In this document: in pieces, positions 53,807 through 64,000 of the stretch | Layout: each line of letters starts with the position of its first letter | How positions within the stretch are numbered: position 1 is the stretch's first letter | From: Peptostreptococcus porci | Lineage (GTDB): Bacteria; Bacillota; Clostridia; Peptostreptococcales; Peptostreptococcaceae | NCBI RefSeq assembly: GCF_009695815.1 | Contig: NZ_VUNE01000003.1 | Coordinates: 186,001 to 250,000, forward strand | DNA length: 64,000 nt | Reading direction: 5' to 3' | Made by a program: the position numbers and the translations under genes | The notes under the pieces: model-generated | The model's input: the letters and a program-made list of their open reading frames with translations, nothing else | Told to the model about the DNA's origin: nothing | The model's database searches: none

Positions 53807-54148
53807 TTATACTAATTCGATTATTGCCATTTCAGCACAATCGCCTCTTCTTGGTCCCTTCTTTATTATTCTTGTATATCCACCATTTCTTTCAGCATAC
53901 TTTGGTGCTATATTTTCAAATAAATCACTTACCACTGTTTCATCTAGAACATATGCAAGCACTTGTCTTCTAGCGTGAAGATCTCCTCTCTTTGCAAGAG
54001 TTATCATCTTTTCAGCCATTCTTCTAGTTTCTTTAGCTCTAGTAACTGTAGTTTCTATTCTTCCTGCTCTCAATAAGCTTGTAACAAGGTTTCTAAGCAT
54101 TAAGTTTCTGTGAGCAGTTTCACGTCCTAATTTACGGTAAATAGCCAT
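53807..54148 (-). CDS. rplQ: 50S ribosomal protein L17
   Basis: Large-subunit protein of 113 residues, short Firmicute form: [51 protein letters not shown]. Last gene of the ribosomal run, 40 bases after rpoA. Confidence 0.98.
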   Translation of the reverse strand: MAIYRKLGRETAHRNLMLRNLVTSLLRAGRIETTVTRAKETRRMAEKMITLAKRGDLHARRQVLAYVLDETVVSDLFENIAPKYAERNGGYTRIIKKGPRRGDCAEMAIIELV

Positions 54149-54188
54149 CTTTTTCCCTCCTTTACATATTCAAGATTAAATAGAGATA

Positions 54189-55136
54189 CTATTCTTCATT
54201 TGGTCTTAATTTCAAATCAAGTTCATTCAATTTCTGAATAACTTCTTCAAGTGATTTTTTACCCAAATTTCTAACTTTCATCATATCTTCTTCTGACTTA
54301 TTAGACAGTTCTTCAACTGTGTTTATTCCAGCTCTCTTTAAACAGTTATATGATCTAACTGATAAATCAAGTTCTTCTATAGTCATTTCAAGGACTTTCT
54401 CTTTCTTGTCCTCTTCTTTTTCAACCATTATTTCAACATTGCCAATATGCTCTGTTAAGTCAATGAATAACTTCAAATGCTCATCAAGAACTTTTGCAGC
54501 TAGAGATATTCCTTCCTGAGGATTAATACTTCCATTTGTCAAAACTTCAAGCGTAAGTTTGTCAAAATCCGTTCTTTGACCAACTCTAGTATTCTCAACA
54601 TGGTAGCTTACCTTTTCGACTGGCGTATAAATTGAGTCCACAGGCAGAACTCCTATCGGCATACTATCAGACTTGTTTTCTTCTGCAGAAATATATCCTC
54701 TACCTTTGTTAATATGTATTTCCATATTTAACTTAGCATTTTCATCCAATGTAGCAATATGTAAATTTTTACTGATTATCTCAACTTCAGGAGGACATAT
54801 AATATCAGATCCCTTTACTTCACAAGGACCAACTGCCTGAATTCTTAAAACCTTAGGTTCTTCATCATCAATTGTAGCTGATAATTCCTTCAATGAAAGC
54901 ATGATTTCTGTAACGTCTTCTTTTACACCTGGAACTGTAGAGAATTCATGTAACACTCCATCAATTCTAATAGCATAAACAGCAACACCTGGTAATGAAG
55001 AAAGAAGAATTCTTCTAAGTGCATTTCCTACAGTAATACCAAAACCTCTTTCCAAAGGCTCAACAACAAATTTACCATATCTATAATCTTCGCTTAACTC
55101 GACAATATCAACTTTTGGCTTTTCAATTTCTATCAT
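54189..55136 (-). CDS. rpoA: RNA polymerase alpha subunit
   Basis: It has 315 residues: the N-terminal dimerisation/assembly domain ([30 protein letters not shown]) and the C-terminal DNA/activator-binding domain ([30 protein letters not shown]), joined by an acidic linker ([10 protein letters not shown]). An in-frame TTG six bases upstream would leave only three bases after GGAGGG, so 55136 is chosen. The usual neighbour rpsD is missing between rpsK and this gene. Confidence 0.97.
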   Translation of the reverse strand: MIEIEKPKVDIVELSEDYRYGKFVVEPLERGFGITVGNALRRILLSSLPGVAVYAIRIDGVLHEFSTVPGVKEDVTEIMLSLKELSATIDDEEPKVLRIQAVGPCEVKGSDIICPPEVEIISKNLHIATLDENAKLNMEIHINKGRGYISAEENKSDSMPIGVLPVDSIYTPVEKVSYHVENTRVGQRTDFDKLTLEVLTNGSINPQEGISLAAKVLDEHLKLFIDLTEHIGNVEIMVEKEEDKKEKVLEMTIEELDLSVRSYNCLKRAGINTVEELSNKSEEDMMKVRNLGKKSLEEVIQKLNELDLKLRPNEE

Positions 55137-55189
55137 GGACAAACCCTCCTATAAAAATATTGATCCACTGAGGGTGAAATACCTCAATA

Positions 55190-55591
55190 CTACACTCTTC
55201 TTCTCTTTGGTGGTCTACAACCATTGTGTGGTATTGGAGTAACATCCTTTATCATTGTAACTTCAAGACCAGTTGCCTGAAGAGCTCTAATAGCAGCTTC
55301 TCTACCTGAACCAGGACCTTTTACAAATACTTCAACAGTCTTTAGACCATGTTCCATTGCAGCTTTAGCTGCAGTTTCTGCTGCCATCTGAGAAGCAAAT
55401 GGAGTAGCTTTTCTTGATCCTTTGAATCCTAACTGACCTGAAGATGCCCATGAAATTGCATTACCATGTACATCTGTCAATGTTACTATTGTATTATTAA
55501 AAGTAGACTGAATATGTGCATGTCCACGTTCTATATTCTTACGTTCTCTTCTTCTAACACGCTGAACTACTTTCTTCTTGCCTTTTGCCAT
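55190..55591 (-). CDS. rpsK: 30S ribosomal protein S11
   Basis: Platform protein of 133 residues: [59 protein letters not shown]. It lies 32 bases after rpsM. Confidence 0.98.
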   Translation of the reverse strand: MAKGKKKVVQRVRRRERKNIERGHAHIQSTFNNTIVTLTDVHGNAISWASSGQLGFKGSRKATPFASQMAAETAAKAAMEHGLKTVEVFVKGPGSGREAAIRALQATGLEVTMIKDVTPIPHNGCRPPKRRRV

Positions 55592-55623
55592 TATTCTTTC
55601 CCTCCTTTATCTACTGTATTCTA

Positions 55624-55995
55624 TTATTTCTTCTTCTTACGAGATACAGTTTTTCTAGGACCTTTTCTAGTTCTAGCATTAGTCTTAGTTCTCTGACCTC
55701 TTAGAGGTAATCCCTTAGCATGTCTCATACCTCTATAGCATTTTATATCTCTTAATCTCTTTATGTTTAGGGCGATTTCTCTTCTCAAATCACCTTCTAC
55801 AAGATAATCTTCATCAATTATTTTTCTAAGATCATTTACCTGGTCTTCTGAAAGATCTTTTATTCTAGTATCAGCATCAATTCCTGCCTTAGCTAGTATT
55901 TCATTTGAAGTAGCTCTACCTATACCATAAATGTATGTCAAGCCTATCTCAGCTCTTTTTTCTCTAGGTAAGTCTACACCAGCTATTCTTGCCAT
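55624..55995 (-). CDS. rpsM: 30S ribosomal protein S13
   Basis: Head protein of 123 residues contacting the P-site t[57 protein letters not shown], ending in a basic SRKKKK tail. Confidence 0.98.
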   Translation of the reverse strand: MARIAGVDLPREKRAEIGLTYIYGIGRATSNEILAKAGIDADTRIKDLSEDQVNDLRKIIDEDYLVEGDLRREIALNIKRLRDIKCYRGMRHAKGLPLRGQRTKTNARTRKGPRKTVSRKKKK

Positions 55996-56050
55996 ATTCG
56001 CACCTCCTACGTTTATTGCTTTATATCAATAATCTATCCCGTACTTGTTA

Positions 56051-56167
<117 letters not shown>

Positions 56168-56193
56168 TTATCCCTCCTCAGACTATAAATAGC

Positions 56194-56412
56194 CTACTTC
56201 TTACGCCAAGTGATTCTTCCTCTCGTAAGATCATAAGGGGAAAGCTCTATATTCACCTTATCTCCTTCGAGAATTCTTATGAAGTTCATTCTTAGCTTTC
56301 CTGAAATGTGACATAATACTTCATGTCCATTCTCTAGTTTTACTTTAAACATTGCATTCGGTAAAGTTTCAGAAACCGTACCTTCCAATTCAATTACATC
56401 TTTTTTGGCCAT
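56194..56412 (-). CDS. infA: Translation initiation factor IF-1
   Basis: S1/OB-fold factor of 72 residues: [56 protein letters not shown]. It lies 34 bases after the KOW gene and before rpmJ. Confidence 0.98.
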   Translation of the reverse strand: MAKKDVIELEGTVSETLPNAMFKVKLENGHEVLCHISGKLRMNFIRILEGDKVNIELSPYDLTRGRITWRKK

Positions 56413-56446
56413 TAACTAACCAAACCTCCATTTCACAAGTTAAGAC

Positions 56447-56716
56447 TTACTTTAACTTATTTATCTCAGTTCTTATATAAGAATCCGTTATTTCTTCTCC
56501 ATTTGACAATTTGTTTTTAACTTTTTCATTTACAAAGTTACTAACATTTAAATGCTTTATTTTCTTTAGCTTCGGTTTGTTAAGCTTTCTGCTCTTGCCA
56601 TCGACAATTAGTACATATTCCTCATCGACTACTTTGACAATAAAGAATAATTTACCTTGATCTCGACCACACATAGCTTCAACTAACTGACCTACATTTA
56701 AATTTTTTGATAGCAT
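56447..56716 (-). CDS. KOW-domain RNA-binding protein (L14e-like)
   Basis: Small protein of 89 residues related to eukaryotic/archaeal L14e-type proteins, found in the spc operon of many Clostridia; role on the ribosome not established. LNVGQLVEAMCGRDQGKLFFIVKVVDEEYVLIVDG is the KOW fold, followed by a lysine-rich stretch RKLNKPKLKKIKHL. The start at 56716 has GGAGGAG seven bases upstream; five more codons are in frame but lack support. The gap of 166 bases before it is where map would usually sit. Confidence 0.88.
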   Translation of the reverse strand: MLSKNLNVGQLVEAMCGRDQGKLFFIVKVVDEEYVLIVDGKSRKLNKPKLKKIKHLNVSNFVNEKVKNKLSNGEEITDSYIRTEINKLK

Positions 56717-56882
56717 ACAACTCCTCCTCATGTAGTCCTTGTTCTATCTCATTGTACTTGGATTATGCTGTAAAAGCTTGACAAAGTTACTTTTCAGCAA
56801 TCCTATTGACTTCAAACAGGGCCGACATTTGTTTCCCATGTCCTTTTGCAATAGAAAAAATTATAAGAACTATTGGCTTTAA

Positions 56883-57524
56883 CTAAGCTAATGCAGCTTT
56901 TATATCTTCAAAAACCTTATTTATATCCTGATCGCCATTAATGTTTGCAATTATACCCTTTTCAGTATAATAATCAACTAGTGGTTTTGTTTCAGATAAA
57001 TAAACTTGTATTCTTTGAGAAACTGTTTCTTCGTTGTCGTCTGGTCTTTGCGTAAGATTTGAACCACAAACATCACAAATTCCTTCAACCTTACTTGGAT
57101 TGAATTTCACATGGAAAGTAGCTCCACATGTCTTACAAATTCTTCTACCACAAGCTCTTTCAACAAGTAGTCCTGGATCAACTTCTATGTTGACTACAGT
57201 ATCCAAGCTAAGATTATTTTCTGACAGATACTTATCCAAGTATTCAGCCTGAAAAATATTTCTTGGAAAACCATCTAGCATGAAACCTTCTTTGCAATCA
57301 GGTTCTGATAATCTAGATGCTACTAAACTACAAGTCAATTCATCTGGGACTAGATTTCCCTGATTCATGTATTCTTGAGCTTTTTTACCAAGCTCTGTGC
57401 CTTCTTTGATATTTTTTCTAAATATGTCTCCTGTAGAGATGTGTGGTATCTTATAGCTTTCTACTATGTTAGCAGCTTGAGTACCTTTCCCTGCACCAGG
57501 AGGTCCAAGTAATATTATCTTCAT
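56883..57524 (-). CDS. adk: Adenylate kinase
   Basis: Interconverts AMP + ATP and 2 ADP. It has 213 residues: P-loop LGPPGAGKGTQA (about 6-17), ISTGDIFR, DGFPRN. The long LID carries four zinc cysteines (Cys130, 133, 150 and 153), typical of Gram-positive enzymes. GGAGATGAT precedes 57524; an earlier in-frame Met is rejected. It lies 16 bases after secY. Confidence 0.97.
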   Translation of the reverse strand: MKIILLGPPGAGKGTQAANIVESYKIPHISTGDIFRKNIKEGTELGKKAQEYMNQGNLVPDELTCSLVASRLSEPDCKEGFMLDGFPRNIFQAEYLDKYLSENNLSLDTVVNIEVDPGLLVERACGRRICKTCGATFHVKFNPSKVEGICDVCGSNLTQRPDDNEETVSQRIQVYLSETKPLVDYYTEKGIIANINGDQDINKVFEDIKAALA

Positions 57525-57540
57525 GTTTATCATCTCCAAA

Positions 57541-58809
57541 CTATTTTAGGAATCCTTGATAATTTTTCATTACAAGATTTGATTCTAACTGTCTCTTTAG
57601 TTCTAATGCAACACCTACAACGATCAATAAAGACGTTCCACCAAAGTTTACTGGAACCTTCATATAGTGAGTAATCAACGCTGGTATCAACGCCATGATA
57701 CCTAAAAATGCTGCACCAACAATTGTCAACTTTGAAAGTATTCCATTTAAGTATTTTTCTGTTGGATTCCCAGGTCTTACACCAGGAATAAATCCGCCGC
57801 TATTCTTCATATTCTTTGAAATATCCTCAGTATTGAAAGATATTGTGTTATAGAAATATGAGAAAACTACTATCAATACAATTTCTATAGATCTATATGT
57901 CCAAAATCCTTGGTTTGTAGATAGATTGAAAAACGAATTGACAGCTTGCTGCATTTTCGGTCCACCAAGTAAAGCTACTGTCTGAGGAAGAGCTAGTATT
58001 GAACTCGCAAAAATTATAGGCATTACCCCAGATTGATTTACTTTCATAGGTATATGAGAACTTTCTCCACCGTACATTTTTCTACCAACAACACGCTTTG
58101 CGTATTGAACAGGTATCTTTCTAGTAGATTCACTAATAAATGTTACGCCTATTATCGTAAATATCATTACGACAGCAACGGCTACTATTGCAGGCCATTT
58201 CAACAAGCCTAGTGATGACTTTTCATAGATTGCTATTATATCAATAGGCAATCTAGAAATAATACCTACAAATATTATTACTGAGCTACCATTTCCTAAT
58301 CCCTTTTCAGTGATTCTATCACCCAACCACATTACCAACATACTTCCGGCAACTAGGGTAATTATAACTGTGGCAATAAAGAATGGGCTATTTACTTTTA
58401 GCGCACTTCTAACAATTCCCAAAGTTATACCTATCGCTTGGATAATTCCAAGAGCAAGGGCAGTAGTTCTAGTGTACTTACTGATTTTCTTTTTACCTTC
58501 TTCACCGGACTTTTGTAGTTCCTTCAAACTCTCAAATCCAGCCGTCAACAACTGTATGATGATAGATGCTGTGATGTATGGTGAGATCCCAAGAGCAAAT
58601 ATAGTAAAGTTACTAAAAGCACCCCCAGAAAACATGTTATACAACCCTAGCAATGAATTGTTTTCTACCATGTTTTTGATTACAGATGTATCAATTCCTG
58701 GCACTGGTATTGTAGTCCCAAGTCTGAAAACAATTACAATAAATAATGTAAACAGTATTTTCTTTCTTATTTCTTTTACTTTAAAAGCTTGACTTATTTT
58801 ACTAAACAA
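57541..58809 (-). CDS. secY: Protein translocase subunit SecY
   Basis: Channel of the Sec translocon. It has 422 residues and ten membrane segments: FRLGTTIPVPGID, FALGISPYITASIIIQLL, LGLGNGSSVIIFVGI-like GITEKGLGNG region, and VNQSGVMPIIFASS. PGVRPGNPTEKYL is the cytoplasmic loop that binds the ribosome and SecA. Start TTG with GAGGTGAT upstream. Confidence 0.97.
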   Translation of the reverse strand: MFSKISQAFKVKEIRKKILFTLFIVIVFRLGTTIPVPGIDTSVIKNMVENNSLLGLYNMFSGGAFSNFTIFALGISPYITASIIIQLLTAGFESLKELQKSGEEGKKKISKYTRTTALALGIIQAIGITLGIVRSALKVNSPFFIATVIITLVAGSMLVMWLGDRITEKGLGNGSSVIIFVGIISRLPIDIIAIYEKSSLGLLKWPAIVAVAVVMIFTIIGVTFISESTRKIPVQYAKRVVGRKMYGGESSHIPMKVNQSGVMPIIFASSILALPQTVALLGGPKMQQAVNSFFNLSTNQGFWTYRSIEIVLIVVFSYFYNTISFNTEDISKNMKNSGGFIPGVRPGNPTEKYLNGILSKLTIVGAAFLGIMALIPALITHYMKVPVNFGGTSLLIVVGVALELKRQLESNLVMKNYQGFLK

Positions 58810-58838
58810 AATTAATCACCTCTTTCATAACTTAGTGA

Positions 58839-59282
58839 TTAAACTTCTTCTACCTGACCACCAGCGTTTGTTATTTTTTCTCTAGCTGATGCAGTGAACT
58901 TAGCAGCCTTAACTGTAAGTGCTTTTTCTAAGTTTCCGTTTCCTAATATCTTTAGACCGTCTTTTTCAATCTTAGATATTACTCTGTTTTTCTTTAATAA
59001 TTCTGCATCAATAACTGTTCCAGCATCAAATCTATTTAAAGTTTCAACATTCACTTCAGAGTAAACTTTCTTGAATATGTTATTAAATCCTCTCTTAGGC
59101 AATCTTCTTGCAAGTGGCATCTGTCCACCTTCGAATCCTACTCTTACTCCTCCGCCAGATCTTGACCACTGACCTTTCTGTCCACGACCAGAAGTCTTAC
59201 CTTGACCTGTAGCTGTACCTCTACCAAGTCTTCTCTTTCCTTTTACAGCACCTTTGGCAGGCTTTAACTCATGTAATTTCAT
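58839..59282 (-). CDS. rplO: 50S ribosomal protein L15
   Basis: Assembly protein of 147 residues: [53 protein letters not shown]. It lies 30 bases after rpmD. Confidence 0.98.
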   Translation of the reverse strand: MKLHELKPAKGAVKGKRRLGRGTATGQGKTSGRGQKGQWSRSGGGVRVGFEGGQMPLARRLPKRGFNNIFKKVYSEVNVETLNRFDAGTVIDAELLKKNRVISKIEKDGLKILGNGNLEKALTVKAAKFTASAREKITNAGGQVEEV

Positions 59283-59312
59283 CTTCGCACCTCCTTCTCT
59301 AACAAAACTTTA

Positions 59313-59498
59313 TTATTCAGTTATCTCAGTTACTTCAACAAGGTGACTCACCTTATTGATCATACCTCTAATCTGAGCGTTATCTTCTTTTACAACAATA
59401 GATTCTCTTTTCTTAAGACCTAATGCTTCAACATTTTTTCTTTGATTAGGATTAGTTCCTATAACGCTTCTAACTAACTTTATTTGTATTTTAGACAT
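59313..59498 (-). CDS. rpmD: 50S ribosomal protein L30
   Basis: Small protein of 61 residues: [26 protein letters not shown], then [14 protein letters not shown]. It lies 18 bases after rpsE. Confidence 0.97.
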   Translation of the reverse strand: MSKIQIKLVRSVIGTNPNQRKNVEALGLKKRESIVVKEDNAQIRGMINKVSHLVEVTEITE

Positions 59499-59516
59499 TT
59501 GAACCCTCCTATAATA

Positions 59517-60026
59517 TTAACCAAGTAGTTCTTCTACTTTCTTACCTCTTAATCTTGCAATTGATTCTGCAGTTTTAAGTTCTTTTAATCCTTCCATAGT
59601 CGCGTTAACCATGTTTCTTGGATTGTTTGAACCAGTAGATTTTGCTCTAACGTCCATAACTCCTGCAAGTTCAAGTACGGCTCTGACAGGTCCACCTGCT
59701 AGGACTCCTGTACCCTGCTTAGCTGGCATTATTAGTATCTTTCCTGCACCGAAATGTCCAACTACTTCATGAGGAACTGTAGTTCCAACTCTTGGTACTA
59801 CTATTAAGTTTTTCTTAGCATCTTCTACGGCTTTTCTTATAGCATCTGGCACTTCCATAGCTTTTCCAGACCCTATACCAACGTGTCCATTTCCGTCTCC
59901 TACTACGACTAAAGCTGCAAATCTAAAGTTTCTACCACCCTTAACAACCTTAGTAACACGTCTTACTTCTATAACTCTTTCTTCTAAATCGAATTGAGTT
60001 GCATCAATAGGTTTACTATGTAGCAT
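59517..60026 (-). CDS. rpsE: 30S ribosomal protein S5
   Basis: It has 169 residues with the dsRBD-like N-terminal and ribosomal S5 C-terminal domains: [72 protein letters not shown]. Confidence 0.98.
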   Translation of the reverse strand: MLHSKPIDATQFDLEERVIEVRRVTKVVKGGRNFRFAALVVVGDGNGHVGIGSGKAMEVPDAIRKAVEDAKKNLIVVPRVGTTVPHEVVGHFGAGKILIMPAKQGTGVLAGGPVRAVLELAGVMDVRAKSTGSNNPRNMVNATMEGLKELKTAESIARLRGKKVEELLG

Positions 60027-60046
60027 ATTTTTCCTCCTTCAATAAA

Positions 60047-60415
60047 TTAGAACTTAAGACCAGCTTCTCTCGCACCTTCAGCTAGTTCCAAAACTCTACC
60101 ATGATAAATGTATCCACCTCTATCGAATACAACTTCTGTTATACCCTTTTCAGCGGCTCTCTTTGCTACTAATTCTCCAACTTTTCTAGCAGCTTCCTTG
60201 TTTCCTGTGTATGATACTGCGCTCTTTACAGCTTCGTCAAGTGATGAAGCAGCTGCAAGAGTTACTCTATTTGTATCGTCAATCAACTGAGCATAAATAT
60301 TCTTAGAACTTCTAAACACGCAAAGTCTTGGTCTTTCAGCAGTTCCTGTTACTTTCTTTCTAACTCTTTTATGTCTAGCAACTCTGTTTGCATTCTTATC
60401 TACTTTCTTAAACAA
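60047..60415 (-). CDS. rplR: 50S ribosomal protein L18
   Basis: 5S rRNA-binding protein of 122 residues: [61 protein letters not shown] choose TTG at 60415 with AAAGGAG about eight bases ahead; a GTG nine bases further up overlaps that ribosome site. Confidence 0.96.
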   Translation of the reverse strand: MFKKVDKNANRVARHKRVRKKVTGTAERPRLCVFRSSKNIYAQLIDDTNRVTLAAASSLDEAVKSAVSYTGNKEAARKVGELVAKRAAEKGITEVVFDRGGYIYHGRVLELAEGAREAGLKF

Positions 60416-60439
60416 AGTAATCACTCCTTTCGTTAATTA

Positions 60440-60982
60440 TTACTTCTTACCAGTTTTACCTTCCTTACGGATGATACGTTCGTCAGCATATTTAATACCT
60501 TTGCCCTTATATGGTTCAGGTTTTCTCCATGCTCTAATCTTAGAAGCGTAATTTCCTACTAATTGCTTATCAATACCTTTAACTAGTATTTCTGTCTGGT
60601 TAGGTACTTCAGTAGTTATACCTTCTGGATCTTCCATTTCTACTGGATGAGAATATCCCAAGTTCATAACTAATGTCTTACCTTGCTTAGCACATCTATA
60701 TCCAACACCCTTAACTTCAAGTTTCTTTTCGTAACCTTCAGATACACCTACAACCATGTTGTTGATTAGTGTTCTTGTTAAACCATGAAGACTCTTGTGT
60801 TTCTTATTTTCAGTAGGTCTTTTAACAACTATAGCGTTGTCTTCCTTTTCTATTATCATATCAGCATTAAAGCTGTTTGTTAAAGTTCCCTTTGGTCCCT
60901 TTACAGTAACTTGATTTCCATCAGCTATTGTAATTTCAACACCTGCAGGAATTACTATTGGTTTTACACCTATTCTTGACAT
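60440..60982 (-). CDS. rplF: 50S ribosomal protein L6
   Basis: It has 180 residues in two similar domains: [49 protein letters not shown], and the C-terminal [15 protein letters not shown] with KEGKTGKK. Confidence 0.98.
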   Translation of the reverse strand: MSRIGVKPIVIPAGVEITIADGNQVTVKGPKGTLTNSFNADMIIEKEDNAIVVKRPTENKKHKSLHGLTRTLINNMVVGVSEGYEKKLEVKGVGYRCAKQGKTLVMNLGYSHPVEMEDPEGITTEVPNQTEILVKGIDKQLVGNYASKIRAWRKPEPYKGKGIKYADERIIRKEGKTGKK

Positions 60983-61010
60983 TTTTGCACCTCCTTACAT
61001 TAAAGAAATC

Positions 61011-61409
61011 TTACCAAACGTAGCAGATTACTTCTCCACCAACGTTATTTTGTCTTGCCTGCTTATCAGTCAATATACCATTTGAAGTAGATACCATAGC
61101 AACACCTAATCCATTAAGTACCTTTGGTACCTCAGCTGCTGCTGCGTATATTCTCATTCCTGGCTTAGATATTCTCTTTAATCCAGAGATTACTCTTTCA
61201 CCTGATTGTCCGTATTTTAACTGTATTCTTATTATTCCCTGTTTTCCATCTTCTATTACATCATAACCTCTTATGAATCCTTCTTCTAGAAGTATTCTAG
61301 CGATTTCTTTCTTTATGTTAGAAGCCGGAACATCAACAGTTTCATGCTTTACAGAATTTGCATTTCTTATTCTAGTAAGCATATCTGCGATTGGATCTGT
61401 CATTGTCAT
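61011..61409 (-). CDS. rpsH: 30S ribosomal protein S8
   Basis: It has 132 residues: [46 protein letters not shown], and [25 protein letters not shown] lies eight bases before the ATG; the second Met (two codons in) is an alternative. Confidence 0.97.
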   Translation of the reverse strand: MTMTDPIADMLTRIRNANSVKHETVDVPASNIKKEIARILLEEGFIRGYDVIEDGKQGIIRIQLKYGQSGERVISGLKRISKPGMRIYAAAAEVPKVLNGLGVAMVSTSNGILTDKQARQNNVGGEVICYVW

Positions 61410-61439
61410 AATAAAATCCTCCTTCCGAATTTATCTATC

Positions 61440-61625
61440 TTACCAACTTGATTTTCTAACACCAGGTATTACACCTTTGTATGCCAATTCTCTAAAGCAT
61501 ATACGGCAAATACCGAAGTCCTTTAATACTGAATGTGGTCTACCACATATAGAACATCTTGTATATTCTCTTGTTTTATATTTCTGCTTTTTCTGCTGTT
61601 TTACAACCATTGCTTTTCTAGCCAC
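61440..61625 (-). CDS. rpsN: 30S ribosomal protein S14, zinc type
   Basis: Short S14 of 61 residues with zinc ligands Cys24, Cys27, Cys40 and Cys43 (CSICGRPH and CRICFREL), so its synthesis is zinc-dependent; ends [11 protein letters not shown]. It lies 30 bases before rpsH. Confidence 0.98.
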   Translation of the reverse strand: MARKAMVVKQQKKQKYKTREYTRCSICGRPHSVLKDFGICRICFRELAYKGVIPGVRKSSW

Positions 61626-61642
61626 GTGAATCCCTCCTTTAC

Positions 61643-62185
61643 CTACTTAGAAAATGGCATTCCTAACAATTTTATTAGTTCACGAGCTTCTTCGTCAGTT
61701 TTTGCACTTGTAACGAAGACAATATCCATACCTCTTACTTTATCTACCATATCGTACTCGATTTCTGGGAAGATAATTTGTTCTTTAACACCTAGAGTAT
61801 AATTTCCTCTTCCATCAAAAGAATTAGGATTTACACCTCTAAAGTCTCTAACTCTTGGTAGAGATACTGAAACTAATTTATCCATGAAATAGTACATCTT
61901 GTCACCTCTCAAAGTAACTTTTGTACCTATTGGCATTCCTTCTCTTAATTTGAAGTTCGCTACTGATTTCTTAGCCTTAGTTATAACTGGTTTTTGACCA
62001 GATATTATCTGTAGTTCTTCAACAGCTTTTTCCAAAGCCTTAGCGTTATCCTTTGAATCACCAGCACCCATGTTGATTACTATCTTTTCTAGCTTTGGTA
62101 ATTCCATTATATTCTTATATCCGAACTTTTCTGTCAAAGCTGGGATAATTTCTTTTACATATTTTTCTTCTAATCTTGAAGCCAT
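61643..62185 (-). CDS. rplE: 50S ribosomal protein L5
   Basis: 5S rRNA-binding protein of 180 residues: [70 protein letters not shown]. Confidence 0.98.
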   Translation of the reverse strand: MASRLEEKYVKEIIPALTEKFGYKNIMELPKLEKIVINMGAGDSKDNAKALEKAVEELQIISGQKPVITKAKKSVANFKLREGMPIGTKVTLRGDKMYYFMDKLVSVSLPRVRDFRGVNPNSFDGRGNYTLGVKEQIIFPEIEYDMVDKVRGMDIVFVTSAKTDEEARELIKLLGMPFSK

Positions 62186-62209
62186 TCTATTCCCTCCTTT
62201 CGATTATTT

Positions 62210-62518
62210 TTATAATTGCTTACCGCTCTTCTGAGATACTCTAACTTTCTTTCCGTCAACAACTTCGTATCTTACTCTAACACCTTTTCCAGCTTCTGGA
62301 TCAAAAGGCATTACATTTGATATATGAATAGGAGCTTCTTTAGTAGTTATTCCACCCTGAGGGTTAGTCTGAGATGGTTTGTTGTGCTTTGTCACAACGT
62401 TTATACCTTCTACTAGAACTCTGTCCTTCTTAGCATCAACGCTTAATACTAGTCCCTTTTTACCTTTATCTTTTCCGGCAATAACAACTACTGTGTCACC
62501 TTTTTTAACACGCATCAT
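62210..62518 (-). CDS. rplX: 50S ribosomal protein L24
   Basis: Assembly-initiator protein of 102 residues with a KOW motif: [53 protein letters not shown]. Two Met codons stand in tandem at the start; the first is used here. Confidence 0.97.
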   Translation of the reverse strand: MMRVKKGDTVVVIAGKDKGKKGLVLSVDAKKDRVLVEGINVVTKHNKPSQTNPQGGITTKEAPIHISNVMPFDPEAGKGVRVRYEVVDGKKVRVSQKSGKQL

Positions 62519-62539
62519 ATGTTCTTACACCTCCTCTAA

Positions 62540-62908
62540 TTATAGTACTTCTGGAGCAAGAGAAACTATCTTCATGTAGTCATGGTCTCTTAACTCTCTT
62601 GCAACAGGTCCAAATATACGAGTACCTACTGGTGTCTTATCGTCCTTTATTATAACTGCAGCATTTTCATCAAATGAAATATAGCTACCATCATTACGTC
62701 TCATTCCCTGCTTGCTTCTAACTACAACAGCTTTTACTACTTTACCTTTTTTTACAACTCCACCTGGTGTTGCGCTTTTTACTGTTGCAACTATTACGTC
62801 ACCTACATTGGCGTACTTTCTTCTAGTTCCGCCAAGAACACGTATGCACAAAAGTTCCTTAGCACCTGAATTATCAGCTACTTTTAAACGTGTTTCCTGC
62901 TGTATCAT
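62540..62908 (-). CDS. rplN: 50S ribosomal protein L14
   Basis: It has 122 residues: [73 protein letters not shown]. Confidence 0.98.
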   Translation of the reverse strand: MIQQETRLKVADNSGAKELLCIRVLGGTRRKYANVGDVIVATVKSATPGGVVKKGKVVKAVVVRSKQGMRRNDGSYISFDENAAVIIKDDKTPVGTRIFGPVARELRDHDYMKIVSLAPEVL

Positions 62909-62930
62909 CGCAATTCCTCCTTCTTGTAAA

Positions 62931-63185
62931 CTATTTAACCTTTTCTACTACTTCAACTAATCTGAATCTCTTGTCTTTTGATAAAGGTCTAGTTTCCATT
63001 ATTCTTACTCTATCTCCAATGTTACAAACATTCAATTCATCATGAGCTTTGTATTTTTTAGTTCTTTTTACACGCTTGTTGTATAGTGGATGTTTTACGA
63101 AATCTTCACAAGCAACTACAATAGTTTTATCCATCTTATCACTTACAACACGGCCAACTCTAACTTTTCTTCTGTTTCTTTCCAT
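62931..63185 (-). CDS. rpsQ: 30S ribosomal protein S17
   Basis: It has 84 residues, OB fold: [55 protein letters not shown]. Confidence 0.98.
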   Translation of the reverse strand: MERNRRKVRVGRVVSDKMDKTIVVACEDFVKHPLYNKRVKRTKKYKAHDELNVCNIGDRVRIMETRPLSKDKRFRLVEVVEKVK

Positions 63186-63211
63186 GTCTTAAAAAGCCTC
63201 CTTTTCCAATA

Positions 63212-63415
63212 TTAAGCTCTAGCTTCGTTTAACTTTCTTTCAACAAGAACAGTCTTAACTTTTGCTATGTCTCTCTTTACAGTTTTAATTCTAGCTGTAT
63301 TCTGTAACTGACCAGTAGCTAATTGGAATCTCAAGCTAAATAATTCACTTTTAAATTCATCTAATTTTGACAATAGTTCTTCTGAAGTTAAATTTCTAAG
63401 TTCTTTAGCTTTCAT
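63212..63415 (-). CDS. rpmC: 50S ribosomal protein L29
   Basis: Helical hairpin protein of 67 residues near the exit tunnel: [55 protein letters not shown] nine bases upstream is in frame; the ATG at 63415 has AGGTAGGTG ahead. It starts one base after rplP ends. Confidence 0.96.
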   Translation of the reverse strand: MKAKELRNLTSEELLSKLDEFKSELFSLRFQLATGQLQNTARIKTVKRDIAKVKTVLVERKLNEARA

Positions 63416-63416
63416 C

Positions 63417-63845
63417 CTATTCACCTACCTTTTCTAAATCTTCTTTCTTAACAAATTTGCACTTAACAGGCAATTTGTGTGCAGCAAGTCTCATAGCTTC
63501 TCTAGCCTTGCTTTCTGATACCCCAGCTAGTTCAAACATAACTCTACCTGGCTTAACTATTGCTACCCAATATTCTGGAGAACCCTTACCAGCACCCATA
63601 CGAGTTTCTGCAGGCTTTCTTGTAATTGGTTTATGAGGGAAGATTTTGATCCAAACCTGTCCACCTCTTTTTATATATCTTGTCATCGCAATTCTGGCTG
63701 CTTCTATCTGGTTTGAAGTTATCCAAGATGGTTCTAATGCAACTAGACCGAACTCACCATAAGTAACTTTATTACCTTTGTTTGCCTTACCAGCCAAGTT
63801 CCCTCTATGAACTCTACGACGCTTTACTCTCTTTGGCATTAACAT
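63417..63845 (-). CDS. rplP: 50S ribosomal protein L16
   Basis: It has 142 residues: [67 protein letters not shown] lies about nine bases before the first ATG. Confidence 0.98.
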   Translation of the reverse strand: MLMPKRVKRRRVHRGNLAGKANKGNKVTYGEFGLVALEPSWITSNQIEAARIAMTRYIKRGGQVWIKIFPHKPITRKPAETRMGAGKGSPEYWVAIVKPGRVMFELAGVSESKAREAMRLAAHKLPVKCKFVKKEDLEKVGE

Positions 63846-63870
63846 GAGTTGTTTCCTCCTTCCGAACTAA

Positions 63871-64000
63871 TTAGTCCTGCTTTGCTTCTTTTTTTGAAGC
63901 TCTAGGACCTCTATTGTTACCTCTTCTATCGTTGTTTCTTCCTTTTCTTTCGCCGCCTCTGCCGCTACTCTTCTTGTCTCTACCGTTCTTCTTTTCTAAT
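63871..64000 (-). CDS. rpsC: 30S ribosomal protein S3, C-terminal end only
   Basis: The window ends inside this gene; 42 codons and the stop are present. The visible part is a tail rich in Arg, Gly, Asn and Lys (GRDKKSSGRGGERKGRNN, then RGNNRGPRASKKEAKQD). Such basic unstructured tails are normal after the KH and C-terminal domains of S3 in Clostridia. Assignment rests on the tail type and on its place directly before rplP. Confidence 0.8.
   Translation of the reverse strand, partial: LEKKNGRDKKSSGRGGERKGRNNDRRGNNRGPRASKKEAKQD

Noticed and set aside
56717-56882. Remnant of map between adk and the KOW gene
   Set aside because: No frame in the 166 bases gives methionine aminopeptidase motifs; the gap is simply non-coding.

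Overview
The window is about 64 kb of AT-rich chromosome from a low-GC, Gram-positive, fermentative bacterium of the Clostridia. I infer this from strong AGGAGG-type ribosome binding sites, frequent TTG/GTG starts, the S10-spc-alpha ribosomal cluster, a glmS ribozyme, ECF transporter genes, a mannose-family PTS with DUF956, and Clostridia-type amino acid and deoxynucleoside operons. A Peptostreptococcales-like lineage (Filifactor/Peptoanaerobacter/Eubacterium yurii type) is plausible but is only a guess. No rRNA, tRNA or CRISPR array was seen.

Layout. 1-6.8 kb: aspartate-family amino acids, with a cut-off alanine racemase, lysA, and a hom-thrC-thrB operon behind a promoter that carries a perfect 14-bp palindrome just downstream. 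6.9-13.8 kb (minus strand): a small membrane protein, a membrane-anchored glycerophosphodiester phosphodiesterase, a DUF554 protein, a CoA-transferase, glyA, and a DeoR-family repressor. 14-18.7 kb (plus): the deoxynucleoside operon deoC-deoB-nupC-pdp, divergent from the repressor.

18.7-22 kb is the accessory region. A 65-bp direct repeat containing the rpsI stop codon and terminator occurs at 19402-19466 and again at the real end of rpsI (21931-21995). It flanks about 2.5 kb holding a secreted SAR2788-like putative toxin with an ATGA-overlapping candidate immunity gene, a broken phage-type amidase, a 49-codon ORF and tandem 11-bp repeats. This looks like a decayed integrative element inserted at the 3' end of rpsI. 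A diverged copy of the toxin's upstream region outside the repeat suggests an older layer.

22-29.6 kb (minus): rplM-rpsI, adenine deaminase, a serine cluster (class V aminotransferase, serA, DUF1015), and truA. 29.9-37.7 kb (plus): a fused shikimate dehydrogenase/shikimate kinase, an EamA transporter, glmS behind its ribozyme, and a two-gene glycine-betaine-type ABC transporter whose binding domain is fused N-terminal to the permease. 37.8-42 kb (minus): mannose PTS IIAB-IIC-IID, DUF956 and manA, a complete uptake-to-fructose-6-phosphate route. 42.3-47 kb (minus): a HAD phosphatase, chorismate mutase, and aroB-aroA-aroC. Together with aroE-aroK this covers most of the chorismate pathway; DAHP synthase and aroD are not here. 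47.3-49.8 kb (plus): ecfA1-ecfA2-ecfT. 49.9-53.6 kb: a MATE exporter, a 2-hydroxyacid dehydrogenase and a MalY/PatB-type lyase.

53.8-64 kb (minus): the ribosomal cluster from rpsC (cut by the window edge) to rplQ, with secY, adk, infA and rpoA. map is absent between adk and the KOW gene, rpsD is absent between rpsK and rpoA, and the ecf, truA and rplM-rpsI modules that normally follow rplQ are scattered over 30 kb, so the ancestral cluster has been broken up here.
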